Notes: generated by a model not told the origin, from the letters alone. Positions 43,216 through 52,332 are shown, numbered from the stretch's first letter. The stretch: DNA of 64,000 nt from Wukongibacter sp050859025 (GCF_050859025.1 NZ_CP138200.1:6076001-6140000), one strand, 5' to 3'. Made by a program: numbers and translations.

Positions 43216-44835
43216 ATGGACAAATGTATTATAGAAAAGGGGGATGAAAAGAAAATAAAAGAGGAAAAGAAGGCAAATAAAAGAAAAGTTACAAATATGA
43301 ACTCAAATTTAGGAAAATGTTGTGAAATTGGACCATTAACTCCACTACAGCGTCGTGATGAAGCCTTTGATATTCGTGAAAATGCAACTAAGTTTGAAAG
43401 AGATCTCCCTCTTCCAGGCCATCCATGTAATGGAGATGAAAATTTATTTCCAAATAAAATAGGTAATTTTACTAAGGCTTTACCACATAATGAATTAGGA
43501 GAAGTGGACATTAATGCATATAACGCCTTTATTAGAGCTTTAACAACTGGTAACCCTGATATGTTTGAAAATATTCCTTTAGGAGGTCCTACAAAGCTTG
43601 CCAATCCTCAAGCTTCTTATGCATATGATTTGACAGGACCTGACTCTCATCATCTGACCATGATGATACCGCCAACCTTTAGCAGTGCTTGGCGTGCCGG
43701 TGAAATGGCTGAAGACTATTGGGCTGCTTTAACTCGAGATGTACCTTTCACACATTATGACACTAACCCACTTACTATTGAAGCCGCAGCTGATCTATCA
43801 AAGTTTTCGGACTTTAGAGGACCAAAACAAGATGGTGTTGTTACTCCTAATACCTTGTTTAGGGGAAATACCCCTGGCAATTTAGTGGGTCCTTATATTT
43901 CACAATTTTTCTATAAAAATATTCCATACGGCAATAGAACCGTAGAGCAACGATATTACAGTCCAATTGCCGGGGAAGATTTTATGGTTACCTATGATGA
44001 GTGGCTAAATATTCAAAATGGTGGGTTACCAAATAGTTCAATAACCTTTGATCCTCCAAGACATTATATTCGAAATGGTCGAGATTTAGGTCAGTGGGTC
44101 CATGCAGACTTTACTTATCAAGGTATGCTAGGGGCTTGCTTGATTCTACTAGGCTATGGATCTAAAGCATTAGACCCACAAAATCCTTATCTAGATTCTA
44201 AAACTCAGAATGGCTTTATAACCTTTGGTTCGGCTCAATTCCTAGAGTTCGTTGCTAAAGCATCACGAGTGGCACTAGAAGCTGCTTGGTTCCAGAAGTT
44301 TTTAGTACAGCGTGTGCTTCGTCCAGAGGCCTTTGGTGGTTGTGTTCAGAACAACTTGACAGGAGCAACCAATTATCCTATTAATCAAGAATTATTTGAA
44401 TCTTCGGTACTTCCTAAGGTATTCGCTAAATATGGTACTTATTTGTTACCTATGGCTTATCCTGAAGGTTCTCCTACTCATCCATCATACCCAGCTGGTC
44501 ATGCTACTAGTGCTGGAGCTTGTGCAACTATGCTAAAGGCATTCTTTAACGAATCCTTTGTAATTCCCGACCCAGTTGTAGCCAGTGAGGATGGTCTTTC
44601 CCTACTTCCTTATACTGGGCCATCTCTAACAGTGGGAGGGGAGTTAAATAAATTTGCTTCTAATATAGCTATTGCCCGAGATCTAGCAGGCGTTCACTGG
44701 CGTTCAGATGCTAATGGCTTAGAATTAGGTGAATCAATTGCAATACAAATTCTACACGATTATAAAAACACCTATAATGAAAACTTTAGTGGATTTACTT
44801 TAACTAAGTTTGATGGAACAAAAATAATAATCTAA
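43216..44835 (+). CDS. vanadium-dependent haloperoxidase-like protein (PAP2 superfamily)
   Basis: 539 residues from ATG 43216. All three vanadate/phosphate-site blocks of the family are present: K361-x7-R369-P, PSYPAGH with His429 (acid-base), and R488-x5-H494-x3-D498 (GVHWRSD), His494 being the expected vanadate ligand. The layout, with a long N-terminal helical part and SQFFYKNIPYGNRTVEQRY, follows the bromoperoxidase type. Such enzymes oxidise halides with H2O2; PAP2-type phosphatases share the site. The extreme N-terminus is Lys-rich with no signal peptide. The start is uncertain because a better start lies upstream across a ten-A frameshift. Monocistronic. Confidence 0.85.
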   Translation: MDKCIIEKGDEKKIKEEKKANKRKVTNMNSNLGKCCEIGPLTPLQRRDEAFDIRENATKFERDLPLPGHPCNGDENLFPNKIGNFTKALPHNELGEVDINAYNAFIRALTTGNPDMFENIPLGGPTKLANPQASYAYDLTGPDSHHLTMMIPPTFSSAWRAGEMAEDYWAALTRDVPFTHYDTNPLTIEAAADLSKFSDFRGPKQDGVVTPNTLFRGNTPGNLVGPYISQFFYKNIPYGNRTVEQRYYSPIAGEDFMVTYDEWLNIQNGGLPNSSITFDPPRHYIRNGRDLGQWVHADFTYQGMLGACLILLGYGSKALDPQNPYLDSKTQNGFITFGSAQFLEFVAKASRVALEAAWFQKFLVQRVLRPEAFGGCVQNNLTGATNYPINQELFESSVLPKVFAKYGTYLLPMAYPEGSPTHPSYPAGHATSAGACATMLKAFFNESFVIPDPVVASEDGLSLLPYTGPSLTVGGELNKFASNIAIARDLAGVHWRSDANGLELGESIAIQILHDYKNTYNENFSGFTLTKFDGTKIII

Positions 44836-44842
44836 TGTGGTG

Positions 44843-44876
44843 ATCCCCTTAGAAAAATAAAATTTTCTGAGGGGTA
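44843..44876 (+). terminator. hairpin after the haloperoxidase gene
   Basis: CCCCTTAGAAAA-TAAAA-TTTTCTGAGGGG, 8 bp after the stop; an A/T-rich tail follows. Confidence 0.65.
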
Positions 44877-44934
44877 TTATAATTATGCTAATTCATTTTA
44901 TCTAAAGTTAATATATAGTTATCCATAGTTCTAG

Positions 44935-45294
44935 CTATTTATCCCTATTTGAGAGCTGAAACACCGCCCCTTCTTTTATTAAGTCTCCTATATATGTACC
45001 ATTTTCAAAAACTAATTTTTCTCCATCAATATTAAACTTGTATTCTTCATTATTACTCACTTTTAATACCAATTTACCATCCTCAACACTATAACTACCT
45101 ATTGGGTCATAGCTAGTTGTAATATGTCTATTAAATTGAAATTCGTTATTTTCCTTCAAGATAACCCATGCTAAACCATTTTCCATCTCCACATACTTAC
45201 CACTTTTCAACTCATCTACATTTTTCTTACTGAAAAAACTAAAGCTAAGAATGAAAACAGTAATTATAATTACTATAAATAGTCCCTTTTTCAT
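44935..45294 (-). CDS. small exported or membrane-anchored protein, unknown
   Basis: 119 residues. N-terminal hydrophobic segment MKKGLFIVIIITVFILSFSFF without a lipobox, then about 95 residues of beta-rich sequence (GKYVEMENGLAWVILKENNE; GSYSVEDGKLVLKVSNNEEY) like a small lipocalin- or DUF-type beta-sandwich of clostridial envelope proteins. GGGAGG start signal. Not recognised. Confidence 0.7.
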   Translation of the reverse strand: MKKGLFIVIIITVFILSFSFFSKKNVDELKSGKYVEMENGLAWVILKENNEFQFNRHITTSYDPIGSYSVEDGKLVLKVSNNEEYKFNIDGEKLVFENGTYIGDLIKEGAVFQLSNRDK

Positions 45295-45329
45295 GTTATC
45301 CTCCCATGAGAATATAAGTTTTCTTTACC

Positions 45330-45433
45330 TATATAGAACGTACTTATAAATCTACATTTTGATTTTTTGAATAGCCAATGATTCAAGGCTTTTCAAGGAA
45401 TCAAAATGTAAAAGATTTATTACGATTTCTATA
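45330..45433 (-). repeat. family A palindromic repeat, copy 3
   Basis: Inverted relative to the 42685 copy: TATATAGAACGTACTTATAAATC ... GATTTATTACGATTTCTATA. Confidence 0.85.
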
Positions 45434-45540
45434 ATTAACTATATAGACTTTGTAAAATTCCTACGAATTATAAGTATTCATAGGAATATCTAATATAATC
45501 AATGCTCAAGATTTTACATTTATGCTGCAAGCTTTATACA

Positions 45541-46782
45541 TCAATCTAGGATAAGTGTTATTAAATTAGTATACTCATTTAGTTTTTCTTGTTCCAAGTA
45601 CTTCATAACGGACTCCATATATTTCTTATCAGGAATAATAGTTTTTGATAAGGACTGAATTAATTTAAGCATTAAGTCATCATTCATTTCTTTATTGTAG
45701 GTTGCCAGTCCAACTAGGTTAAATTTAAGCAATCCATAAATCACACATAGTTTTAAATATAAGGTCCAAATATCATTTATATTGAAAATTTCACTACTAT
45801 AAACAAAAACATAATTAACAAGAAAATTTTCTAATATATAGGCTTTTTCATACAAATAAGGCCTTAGATATTTTTCATAATTTCTCTTATAATTTCTTTC
45901 CAGATCTTTATCTTTAACCTTTGCGAAGGCATCTAAAACCTGCATTAGGCACTCTATGTATCGCTTAGAAAAAAAGCTGATACTATCTCCTTCTTTGAAC
46001 TTCATTGAGAGTATTGTATTTAAATGATGAAACTGTTTTACATTTTCAGATTTATGTCTCATCTCTTTAGCCTTAAGTTGTCCTTGTTCAATAAGAGCTT
46101 TCACCTGTTTAATTTTGTTTAATACTTCTTCATAATAAATAGCTGAAGAATCAATATTCTCTAGAGCTTTAGTCAATAATAAACCTATCACTGCCACTCT
46201 TTCACCCAATCCAATTGTTCTTGTCTGTAATAGATCAATAATTGTCGTTCTGATTTCATTTATGATTTCTACTTGTTTCAGGTCTCTAATTGTAGGTGAA
46301 ACTACATACACATCATCAAACTTTATTGTATCCATAATATATTCGAACTTGATACCATTATCATTTAATAAAGCAAGTTCAGCAGCAACAGAACAAGACA
46401 TTTCTAATCCACGTTCTATTACATCCTTTACTAGGACAATTGCACGAGGATAGCTTTTGCATGTCTTTGACAAACTTTCCTCTCCCATATTAATAAATAT
46501 TTCACATAAATTATTTTGATTTAAAAATGGACACACCATCTCTTTGTTTAGATTAATAATTGCAAAATCATTACTACCTTTAGCTTCTTTATTTATAGAA
46601 AGTCCTGTTCTTACAATCTCTTGAATAATCCTATTTTTACTTTTAATATATCTTTCATAGGTACTTTTATCAACAATTATTTTCCATCGTTCACAGCAGC
46701 TTTCAAGGCATTTGTCTGGATCACAATTAAACTTACTATAATATTTAGGCTGTAATATTTTAAATTTCTTATTTCTGTTCAT
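45541..46782 (-). CDS. fliB: flagellin lysine-N-methylase FliB-like
   Basis: 413 residues. N-terminal cysteine-rich motif KYYSKFNCDPDKCLESCCERW and a second set (MVCPFLNQNNLCEIF; SKTCKSYPRAI; MSCSVAAELAL), matching FliB enzymes that methylate surface lysines on flagellin. The C-terminal 250 residues are helical. Start 46782, with AAGGAG 13 bases upstream. No flagellar genes are in the window, so the target may be encoded elsewhere or be another protein. Confidence 0.88.
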   Translation of the reverse strand: MNRNKKFKILQPKYYSKFNCDPDKCLESCCERWKIIVDKSTYERYIKSKNRIIQEIVRTGLSINKEAKGSNDFAIINLNKEMVCPFLNQNNLCEIFINMGEESLSKTCKSYPRAIVLVKDVIERGLEMSCSVAAELALLNDNGIKFEYIMDTIKFDDVYVVSPTIRDLKQVEIINEIRTTIIDLLQTRTIGLGERVAVIGLLLTKALENIDSSAIYYEEVLNKIKQVKALIEQGQLKAKEMRHKSENVKQFHHLNTILSMKFKEGDSISFFSKRYIECLMQVLDAFAKVKDKDLERNYKRNYEKYLRPYLYEKAYILENFLVNYVFVYSSEIFNINDIWTLYLKLCVIYGLLKFNLVGLATYNKEMNDDLMLKLIQSLSKTIIPDKKYMESVMKYLEQEKLNEYTNLITLILD

Positions 46783-46821
46783 ATCTTCAAATAATCTCCT
46801 TACAAGTGGTGATTCATATTT

Positions 46822-47212
46822 CTAAGCCTTAACAGCTACTATTAAGTTTCTATTAATTGATTGGTCAACTCTATGTAAGTAACTATTATAGGGTGCTTCA
46901 TCAAGTACTTTAAATCTATTTTCCTCTAGCACCTCTGCTACAGCTTCATATTTCATTGTAAATTCATTATATGACAAAGCAATACTTCCCTTTGTCTTTA
47001 AAACATGGTACCACGCAGGTATTGCCTCTCTTAAGAGTCCTATTGGGCTTCTTGACATGTTTGAGTTCCTATCACCTTTACTTCCATGTTGAACTCCATA
47101 GGGTAAATCAGATATTATAACATCACACGACTTTTTCTTAACCAATCTTAAGTGCTGTATCAAAATAAATACGATTATGACCTGGGTTTGCAAGTATTAC
47201 ATATCTATTCAA
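46822..47212 (-). pseudogene. TRM11-family SAM-dependent methyltransferase, internally deleted
   Basis: The 5' end (TTG 47212 after AGAGGG) encodes MNRYVILANPGHNRIYFDTA then LKIG-stop, the usual N-terminus of this DNA/RNA methylase family. About 20 bases later, in another frame, the C-terminal catalytic part begins: SCDVIISDLPYGVQHGSKG (the DPPY-like motif is DLPYG) and continues to residue KA-stop. Roughly 150 to 200 residues of the middle are missing, so the protein is broken. Confidence 0.75.
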
Positions 47213-47575
47213 ATTAAAACCCTCTTTCATACTATCTTAATTACCTATTTTATATCATTAATAAACAGCTCTTCATGAGGTAATAAAACTATATGTATTA
47301 TTCTAAATTCAATGTACTATTATTATATAATAAGTACATGAAAAGTAATAGCGGACAAATAATTATAACTATATAGAACGCACTTATAAATCTACATTTT
47401 GGTTTCTTTAATAGCCAAAGTTTCAAGGCTTTTAAAGGAATCAAAATGTAAAAGATTTATTGCGACTTCTATAATGTTCAATTAAAGATGCTGCATTATA
47501 ATTATATAAAAATACTTCGAGACCTTTCTATCTCTATAATATATTAGTATATATTTGAAATTCATGTACTCTTTT
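47213..47575 (-). repeat. gap holding family A repeat, copy 4 (47370-47473)
   Basis: TATATAGAACGCACTTATAAATC ... GATTTATTGCGACTTCTATA, inverted relative to the 42685 copy. The flanks show no gene. Confidence 0.8.
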
Positions 47576-48130
47576 TTAAGAATTTTTTAGTAAAAGCTCT
47601 TCTACTCTATTCCTCACATTATCTGGCAGGTTTCCTAATAAAGCTCTTTTTAATAGCTCTGGTTTTTTGATTCCATTTTTCATTAGATAATTTTCTATAA
47701 TTTTAACCTTTTCTTCTCTATTGGGGATTAGATTATATATTACATACCAATCTTCTAATGACATTAGAGGGATCTCTATTTTATTAATACAGAAATGATC
47801 TACTATGGATAACTTATCGAAAATATATTCATATGTACCCCTATCATGTTTGATACATAGTCCTGCCATTACATCTATGTCAATTCCATTTATAAGATAT
47901 TCATAAAAATATTGTGTTGAATATAAATTCACATTTTCATATATTTTCTTATCGCCCATATTCGATAATAATTTATCTGTATTATCAATGTCATCAAGAC
48001 TAATCAATATATCAATATCCTTTGGCTTATCTACTAACCCATAATTATTTAATAATAGCGATGCTCCGATTCCCCATCGAACTTTATTTTTATTAAGCAT
48101 CTTTCCTATCTCATACAAAGTGTTAATCAT
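47576..48130 (-). CDS. nucleotidyltransferase-superfamily protein
   Basis: 184 residues. VRWGIGASLLLNNYGLVDKPKDIDILISLDDI carries the G-A-S and D-x-D elements of the minimal nucleotidyltransferase fold, with a third acidic position in IDVMAGLCI. The C-terminal half is helical. AAGGTGG start signal. Relatives include aminoglycoside nucleotidyltransferases and toxin-antitoxin MNT proteins; no HEPN partner is adjacent. Catalytic activity is plausible but unproven. Confidence 0.72.
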   Translation of the reverse strand: MINTLYEIGKMLNKNKVRWGIGASLLLNNYGLVDKPKDIDILISLDDIDNTDKLLSNMGDKKIYENVNLYSTQYFYEYLINGIDIDVMAGLCIKHDRGTYEYIFDKLSIVDHFCINKIEIPLMSLEDWYVIYNLIPNREEKVKIIENYLMKNGIKKPELLKRALLGNLPDNVRNRVEELLLKNS

Positions 48131-48252
48131 TTATGATACCACCTTTTCAGATTATTATTAAATGCATCTAACCATTAAGCCTTGACCTATCATTCTCCTA
48201 GCTATGCTATACTTTTTTACATACGTATGTAATATTGTACTAATTATTCTAC

Positions 48253-48357
48253 TACAGAGATTCCAGTCAAAACTTTAATTTATACACATCAAAAATCCTA
48301 AGATTCATCGGATACTTTGATATGTATAAATTAAGATTTACTTGGAACTCTCTATAA
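48253..48357 (-). repeat. family B palindromic repeat, conserved copy (inverted)
   Basis: TACAGAGATTCCAGTCAAAAC ... GATTTACTTGGAACTCTCTATA, the inverse of the 4207 and 53513 copies. The remaining bases of the 48131-48475 gap contain no gene or candidate peptide precursor. Confidence 0.85.
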
Positions 48358-48475
48358 TTGCTTTTCCAATTTGACATTTCTTATTTAATAAGTCTATAAA
48401 TAGTAACGAGGTAGGAAGTGGTGACTACACTTTATCCCTGATAGGGTGAATCTTAATTGTTAAGCTTAGAATATA

Positions 48476-49678
48476 TCATCTAGCCTCAATATAGGATATA
48501 AGTATATCTTGTATCTTTTCATTTGTTCCAAGACATTGACAACTTCCGCATTTTGTATTCATAAAATCTATGTAGCTTGGATTTATACTATGGATTATCT
48601 TTATAGCTTCTCCAATACTTCTATCACCAATTCCAGTTTCCCTCGATAAACGTAGAAGAATATTAAAAACCTTTCTAGTTTTACTATATGAACTTAATTT
48701 ATCAGGATTATTGACTCCATCCACTATAGCTTCTAGAGATTCTTCATATATGTTTCCTATGGGAAATGTATGGTTTCCACAGGTATAAACTACGCCATTA
48801 AAGTCAATATATAAATCCCCATGATATTTACCTCCATCATAGGCCTTCTCTCTAAGTCTAAATTGTGGACAGCTGATATTAAATAATTCTGAGCCTTTAC
48901 GGCTCTCTAGAAAAGTATTATTTAAATTCTTAGCATCTCCAAGCTTTGATACTTCTAGTCTTCTTAGTAGTGCTGCTCCCTTACCATTACCAAGTAACTG
49001 AACATCGTCTGAGATATATTTAGTATAAGATAAATTGAGTATATCTAAAATATCTTCTATAATTCTTTCTGTAGGCACTTTCCAGATACCGCTGTAGGTT
49101 GCAGTGAATCTAAGTTTGTATCCAAAGGCTTCTAGATTGTGTTTTTTAGCAAAATCCATATTTAAAAATGTGTTCACTGCTCTTGCAACTACTTCTGTTG
49201 GTACTATGTCATATACATTTGAGTTTGCACTCTGTAATGTAGTATGGTTACAATCTATACTAAAGTATATCCGCTCTAATCCACTGTTTACTAATGATTC
49301 TACAATTTCCCATGTAGTTAAATCTAAGATTCCAGATTTTTTTAATAATTCCTTATTTGCAGTCTTATAATTGCCAAAGGCCCCTATTAAACCTCCATTT
49401 GTAACAATAGTAGACCCCATATCCTTAGTTGAAGCATATCTAATAAGTTCTATAAGCTTATTGTACTCAACCAGTGGTTCTCCACCTGTCCAATAAGCCC
49501 CTATCATTCCTAAATCAGATGCTTGATCAATTAACTCTTTTATTTTTGCATTAGAAATACTATTTTGCTGTCCATTTCTTGATCTAGTTGTTTTATTTAA
49601 ACAGATTGGACAGTTATTGTTACAATCTGGTGTTATTGATATTTTAAGATGAGCCGTAGGCTGAAATAATTTATTCAT
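48476..49678 (-). CDS. radical SAM protein with SPASM-like C-terminus
   Basis: 400 residues. CxxxCxxC cluster C19-NNN-C23-PI-C26 binds the [4Fe-4S] that cleaves SAM; GAYWTGGEPL (GGE motif) and FSIDCNHTT follow. The C-terminal part has CPQFRLREKAYDG ... YIDFNGVVYTCGNHTFPIGN and a final NTKCGSCQCLG, resembling a SPASM/twitch region that would bind extra clusters. Such enzymes often modify peptides or other enzymes. ATG after TGAGGT. No precursor-peptide-like ORF is visible within about 350 bp on either side, so the substrate is unknown. Confidence 0.85.
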   Translation of the reverse strand: MNKLFQPTAHLKISITPDCNNNCPICLNKTTRSRNGQQNSISNAKIKELIDQASDLGMIGAYWTGGEPLVEYNKLIELIRYASTKDMGSTIVTNGGLIGAFGNYKTANKELLKKSGILDLTTWEIVESLVNSGLERIYFSIDCNHTTLQSANSNVYDIVPTEVVARAVNTFLNMDFAKKHNLEAFGYKLRFTATYSGIWKVPTERIIEDILDILNLSYTKYISDDVQLLGNGKGAALLRRLEVSKLGDAKNLNNTFLESRKGSELFNISCPQFRLREKAYDGGKYHGDLYIDFNGVVYTCGNHTFPIGNIYEESLEAIVDGVNNPDKLSSYSKTRKVFNILLRLSRETGIGDRSIGEAIKIIHSINPSYIDFMNTKCGSCQCLGTNEKIQDILISYIEAR

Positions 49679-50038
49679 ATAGATTACCTCATGTTCATTT
49701 TGTCATATGTATTACAAATCTTTATATCCATTATATTACTATAATGGATTAAATTATATATAAATCTTATTAGTTCATAAAAAAACATAATTGAGATCAG
49801 GCTTCTATATCTAATAAAGTCAAGGATAGGAATCTACAACATAGAAAAGAAATTACTTTAGGAATATAGAAATTATGGGGGCGTGATGAAGTCAGGATTG
49901 AAAAGTTGAATTAAATCAAGTAAATAGGTATAAAACGATGGTATGTCTAGGACTTCTACTAGATATCTGTTTATTTATCAGCATCTATCTAATTTAAATA
50001 ATTAATACATATATCATTGTATACCTATTCTTAAAATA
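49679..50038. other. intergenic stretch
   Basis: A short segment GTCAGGATTGAAAAGTTGAA (49892) resembles GTCAGGGGCGAAAAGTTGAA at 57010, perhaps ends of one lost element. No gene, terminator or peptide precursor is supported. Confidence 0.35.
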
Positions 50039-50593
50039 TTACTCTGGATAATATATAACCATACTTACCCTTGTTAAGTCATTCCCTGAATTGTGGTATG
50101 AATGAAACTTATCAGCTCTAAATTTTATTGAGTCTCCCTTTTTCATGGTATATTCCTTATCATCTACTCTAATAGTAATTTCTCCATCAAATACAGTAAT
50201 AAATTCATAGGTTTTTTGTCCATGAGGCTCTGCACTTAAGTTTCCACCTTTTTCGATTTCTATCATATATACTTCAAACTTTCTTCCATCTTCATAGGGG
50301 AAAAGTGGATATGCTCTATACTTTCTATCATCTTCAATCATAGGCTCTACATCCATTTTAGTAACTATTAGCGTGTCTGTTTCTGGCTGACTTAAAAGAG
50401 ATGTAAAGGATATTTTAAGACCGTTTGCTATTTTCCAAACAGTTGTAATAGTTGGATTTGACTCTCCTCTTTCAATTTGACCTAACATGCTTTTACTGAC
50501 TCCTGTCATCTGAGCCACTTTGTCTAGACTCAATTTTTTTTCTTCACGAATTCGTTTTAAATTCATCGATATAACTGAGTTTAAATTTTCCAT
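50039..50593 (-). CDS. Xre-family regulator with cupin domain
   Basis: 184 residues. N-terminal HTH KRIREEKKLSLDKVAQMTGVSKSMLGQIERGESNPTITTVWKIANGL, C-terminal cupin_2 barrel (SAEPHGQKTYEFITVFDGEITIRVDDKEYTMKKGDSIKFRADKFHSYHN). Start after AAAGGTG. Divergent from a LysE-type exporter with operator-like repeats between. This arrangement usually means amino-acid-responsive control of the exporter. Confidence 0.92.
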   Translation of the reverse strand: MENLNSVISMNLKRIREEKKLSLDKVAQMTGVSKSMLGQIERGESNPTITTVWKIANGLKISFTSLLSQPETDTLIVTKMDVEPMIEDDRKYRAYPLFPYEDGRKFEVYMIEIEKGGNLSAEPHGQKTYEFITVFDGEITIRVDDKEYTMKKGDSIKFRADKFHSYHNSGNDLTRVSMVIYYPE

Positions 50594-50614
50594 AGAATTT
50601 CACCTTTCTCTATT

Positions 50615-50690
50615 GTGCGTTATAGTGCACATAGTGTATAATTTAGCTAAGAATATTTTTATAGTGTACTTTTTGTATATTATAACACAC
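50615..50690. promoter_or_regulatory. operator region between xre-cupin and lysE-type genes
   Basis: Imperfect palindrome GTGC-GTTATAGT-GCAC (50615-50630), with related half-sites TATAGTGTAC and TATAACACAC about 50 bp away next to the exporter promoter. Confidence 0.5.
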
Positions 50691-50713
50691 AGACTTTTAA
50701 AGGAGGATATTTT

Positions 50714-51367
50714 ATGTTTAACTTAAGTGCATTCCTATCTTATGTTTTTGTTGTAAGCTTTACTCCTGGTCCTAATAATATTATGTCTATGGCAAACTCA
50801 AGTAAATTTGGCTATAAAAAAACATTGCGATTTATTTTAGGAGTCTGTACGGGATTTTTTGTAGTTATGCTCCTATGTAGCTACTTCAATCTTTTACTTT
50901 TTAATATAATGCCTAAGATTAAAACATTTATGGGCATTTTGGGAGCAGGCTATATGATATATCTAGCCACTAAGATAATGAAAAGTAAAGAAGAAACTGA
51001 TAAAAAAGATGATGAAGAAATTAGTGATAAAAGCGAAATGAATGAATTGAATGCAAATAAAGATGAAATAAATCTATTTTTTACTGGTATAACTATGCAA
51101 TTTGTTAATCCCAAGGCTATACTTTACGGTATAACAGTAATATCTAACTTTATTATTCCTTATTACAAATCAAACATAGCCTTTGTTCTTTTCTCATTTT
51201 TCTTTGCTATTGTAGGTTTTATGTCCACTTCAAGCTGGGCACTATTTGGTTCTTTATTTAATAAATTTTTATCAAAATATAGAAGGCAATTTAATATTGT
51301 TATGGGACTGCTTCTAATTTATAGTGCTATTTCTATATCTGGTATCACACATTTATTTGATAAATAA
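50714..51367 (+). CDS. LysE/RhtB family amino-acid exporter
   Basis: 217 residues, six membrane helices. Family signature VVSFTPGPNNIMSMANSSKFG at the N-terminus, an unusually acidic/polar loop in the middle (EETDKKDDEEISDKSEMNEL), then GITMQFVNPKAILYG. Exports amino acids (Lys, Thr, homoserine and others among relatives). AAAGGAGG start. Regulated by the divergent Xre-cupin protein (inference). Confidence 0.92.
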   Translation: MFNLSAFLSYVFVVSFTPGPNNIMSMANSSKFGYKKTLRFILGVCTGFFVVMLLCSYFNLLLFNIMPKIKTFMGILGAGYMIYLATKIMKSKEETDKKDDEEISDKSEMNELNANKDEINLFFTGITMQFVNPKAILYGITVISNFIIPYYKSNIAFVLFSFFFAIVGFMSTSSWALFGSLFNKFLSKYRRQFNIVMGLLLIYSAISISGITHLFDK

Positions 51368-51386
51368 ATATATGCAAAAGTAATAA

Positions 51387-51444
51387 TGTCAGGCTAGAAC
51401 ACATAAAACAAATACTGTTTCGATCTTGTGTTCTAACCTGACAT
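51387..51444. terminator. bidirectional intrinsic terminator
   Basis: ATGTCAGG(C)TAGAACACA ... TGTGTTCTA(A)CCTGACAT, stem of about 17 pairs, followed by CATTTTC on plus and by TTATTACTTT on minus. It lies between convergent genes. Confidence 0.8.
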
Positions 51445-51489
51445 CATTTTCTATTTATAATCTATATTATAGATAAGCAATATTAAATC

Positions 51490-52179
51490 CTATTGTAATT
51501 CTATACCATGATTTTTTAGTATATCATCAGCAATAATTGCCTTCCCCTTAACTATTGTACCTGGCTCTACCTTTGGTTGCACAGACGGATTACCTGGATA
51601 CTTACTGCCATCAAATTTCATTTCAGAATAAAAGGCCTCTATCCCTCCTCCTGACACATGCATAATCAAGTCATTCCAGCCATTTGTCTTATTATCACTT
51701 ACAATAATAGGGTTTCGTACAAGTGTAATTGTTGAAATTAATTTATAATCATCTGCATCATCTTCAAATATAAGTGCTGTAGAGCCACCGCTACCAGATA
51801 CATACGGCCCTAATAGATATACAAATGTTTCTGGTTTTTTATCTTCATTAAGGTCAACTCTATTATAGTAGTATCGTACTATACCATCAGTCTCCTTGTT
51901 ATATTTTAAAGCCTTAGTAATTGCCTTTTCTAACTTTTCGTCTCTAGATGACTCAGATATCTCATAAGTAACATTTGAAAAATCTATCTCGTCTGATTCA
52001 AACTTTATTATATTATCATCAGACTCATTTTCAATATTAGCAGCCACATTTTGTTCTTCCTCCTTTGTAGCAGCTTCATTTGTGTCGGTTTCATTTGTAG
52101 TAGTTTCATTGCTCTGACTACATGCGGCTAAGCCCATTACAAATACAGCAATTAGCAAAATACTTATTAATTTTTTCAT
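51490..52179 (-). CDS. lipoprotein, unknown function
   Basis: 229 residues. Lipobox VMGLAAC, then a Thr/Asn/Glu-rich low-complexity linker (about 25-65), then a compact domain with DLNEDKKPETFVYLLGPYVSGSGGSTALIFEDDADDYKLI, an FG-GAP or EF-hand-like metal loop. GGGGGATG start signal. Stands next to another lipoprotein gene but 150 bp away. Not assigned. Confidence 0.78.
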   Translation of the reverse strand: MKKLISILLIAVFVMGLAACSQSNETTTNETDTNEAATKEEEQNVAANIENESDDNIIKFESDEIDFSNVTYEISESSRDEKLEKAITKALKYNKETDGIVRYYYNRVDLNEDKKPETFVYLLGPYVSGSGGSTALIFEDDADDYKLISTITLVRNPIIVSDNKTNGWNDLIMHVSGGGIEAFYSEMKFDGSKYPGNPSVQPKVEPGTIVKGKAIIADDILKNHGIELQ

Positions 52180-52332
52180 TATACATCCCCCTCTAAGGTC
52201 TCTTCTCTTAAAATATTTATTATCTTATACCCTTTTGTAAAGCCTCTTATTATATATACTCTCATACTGTTAAATTTATTGATTAATTGTTTATATACAC
52301 AATATCCATCGAATTCTTTAAATTTATTATCA

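Noticed and set aside
43149..43604. 151-codon minus-strand ORF over the haloperoxidase 5' end
   Set aside because: Antisense to a gene with complete catalytic motifs and lacks any start signal.
48131..50038. RiPP precursor peptide for the radical SAM enzyme
   Set aside because: Both flanks were read on both strands; only repeat-derived or very short frames without ribosome binding sites (for example MKSGLKS near 49887) were found.
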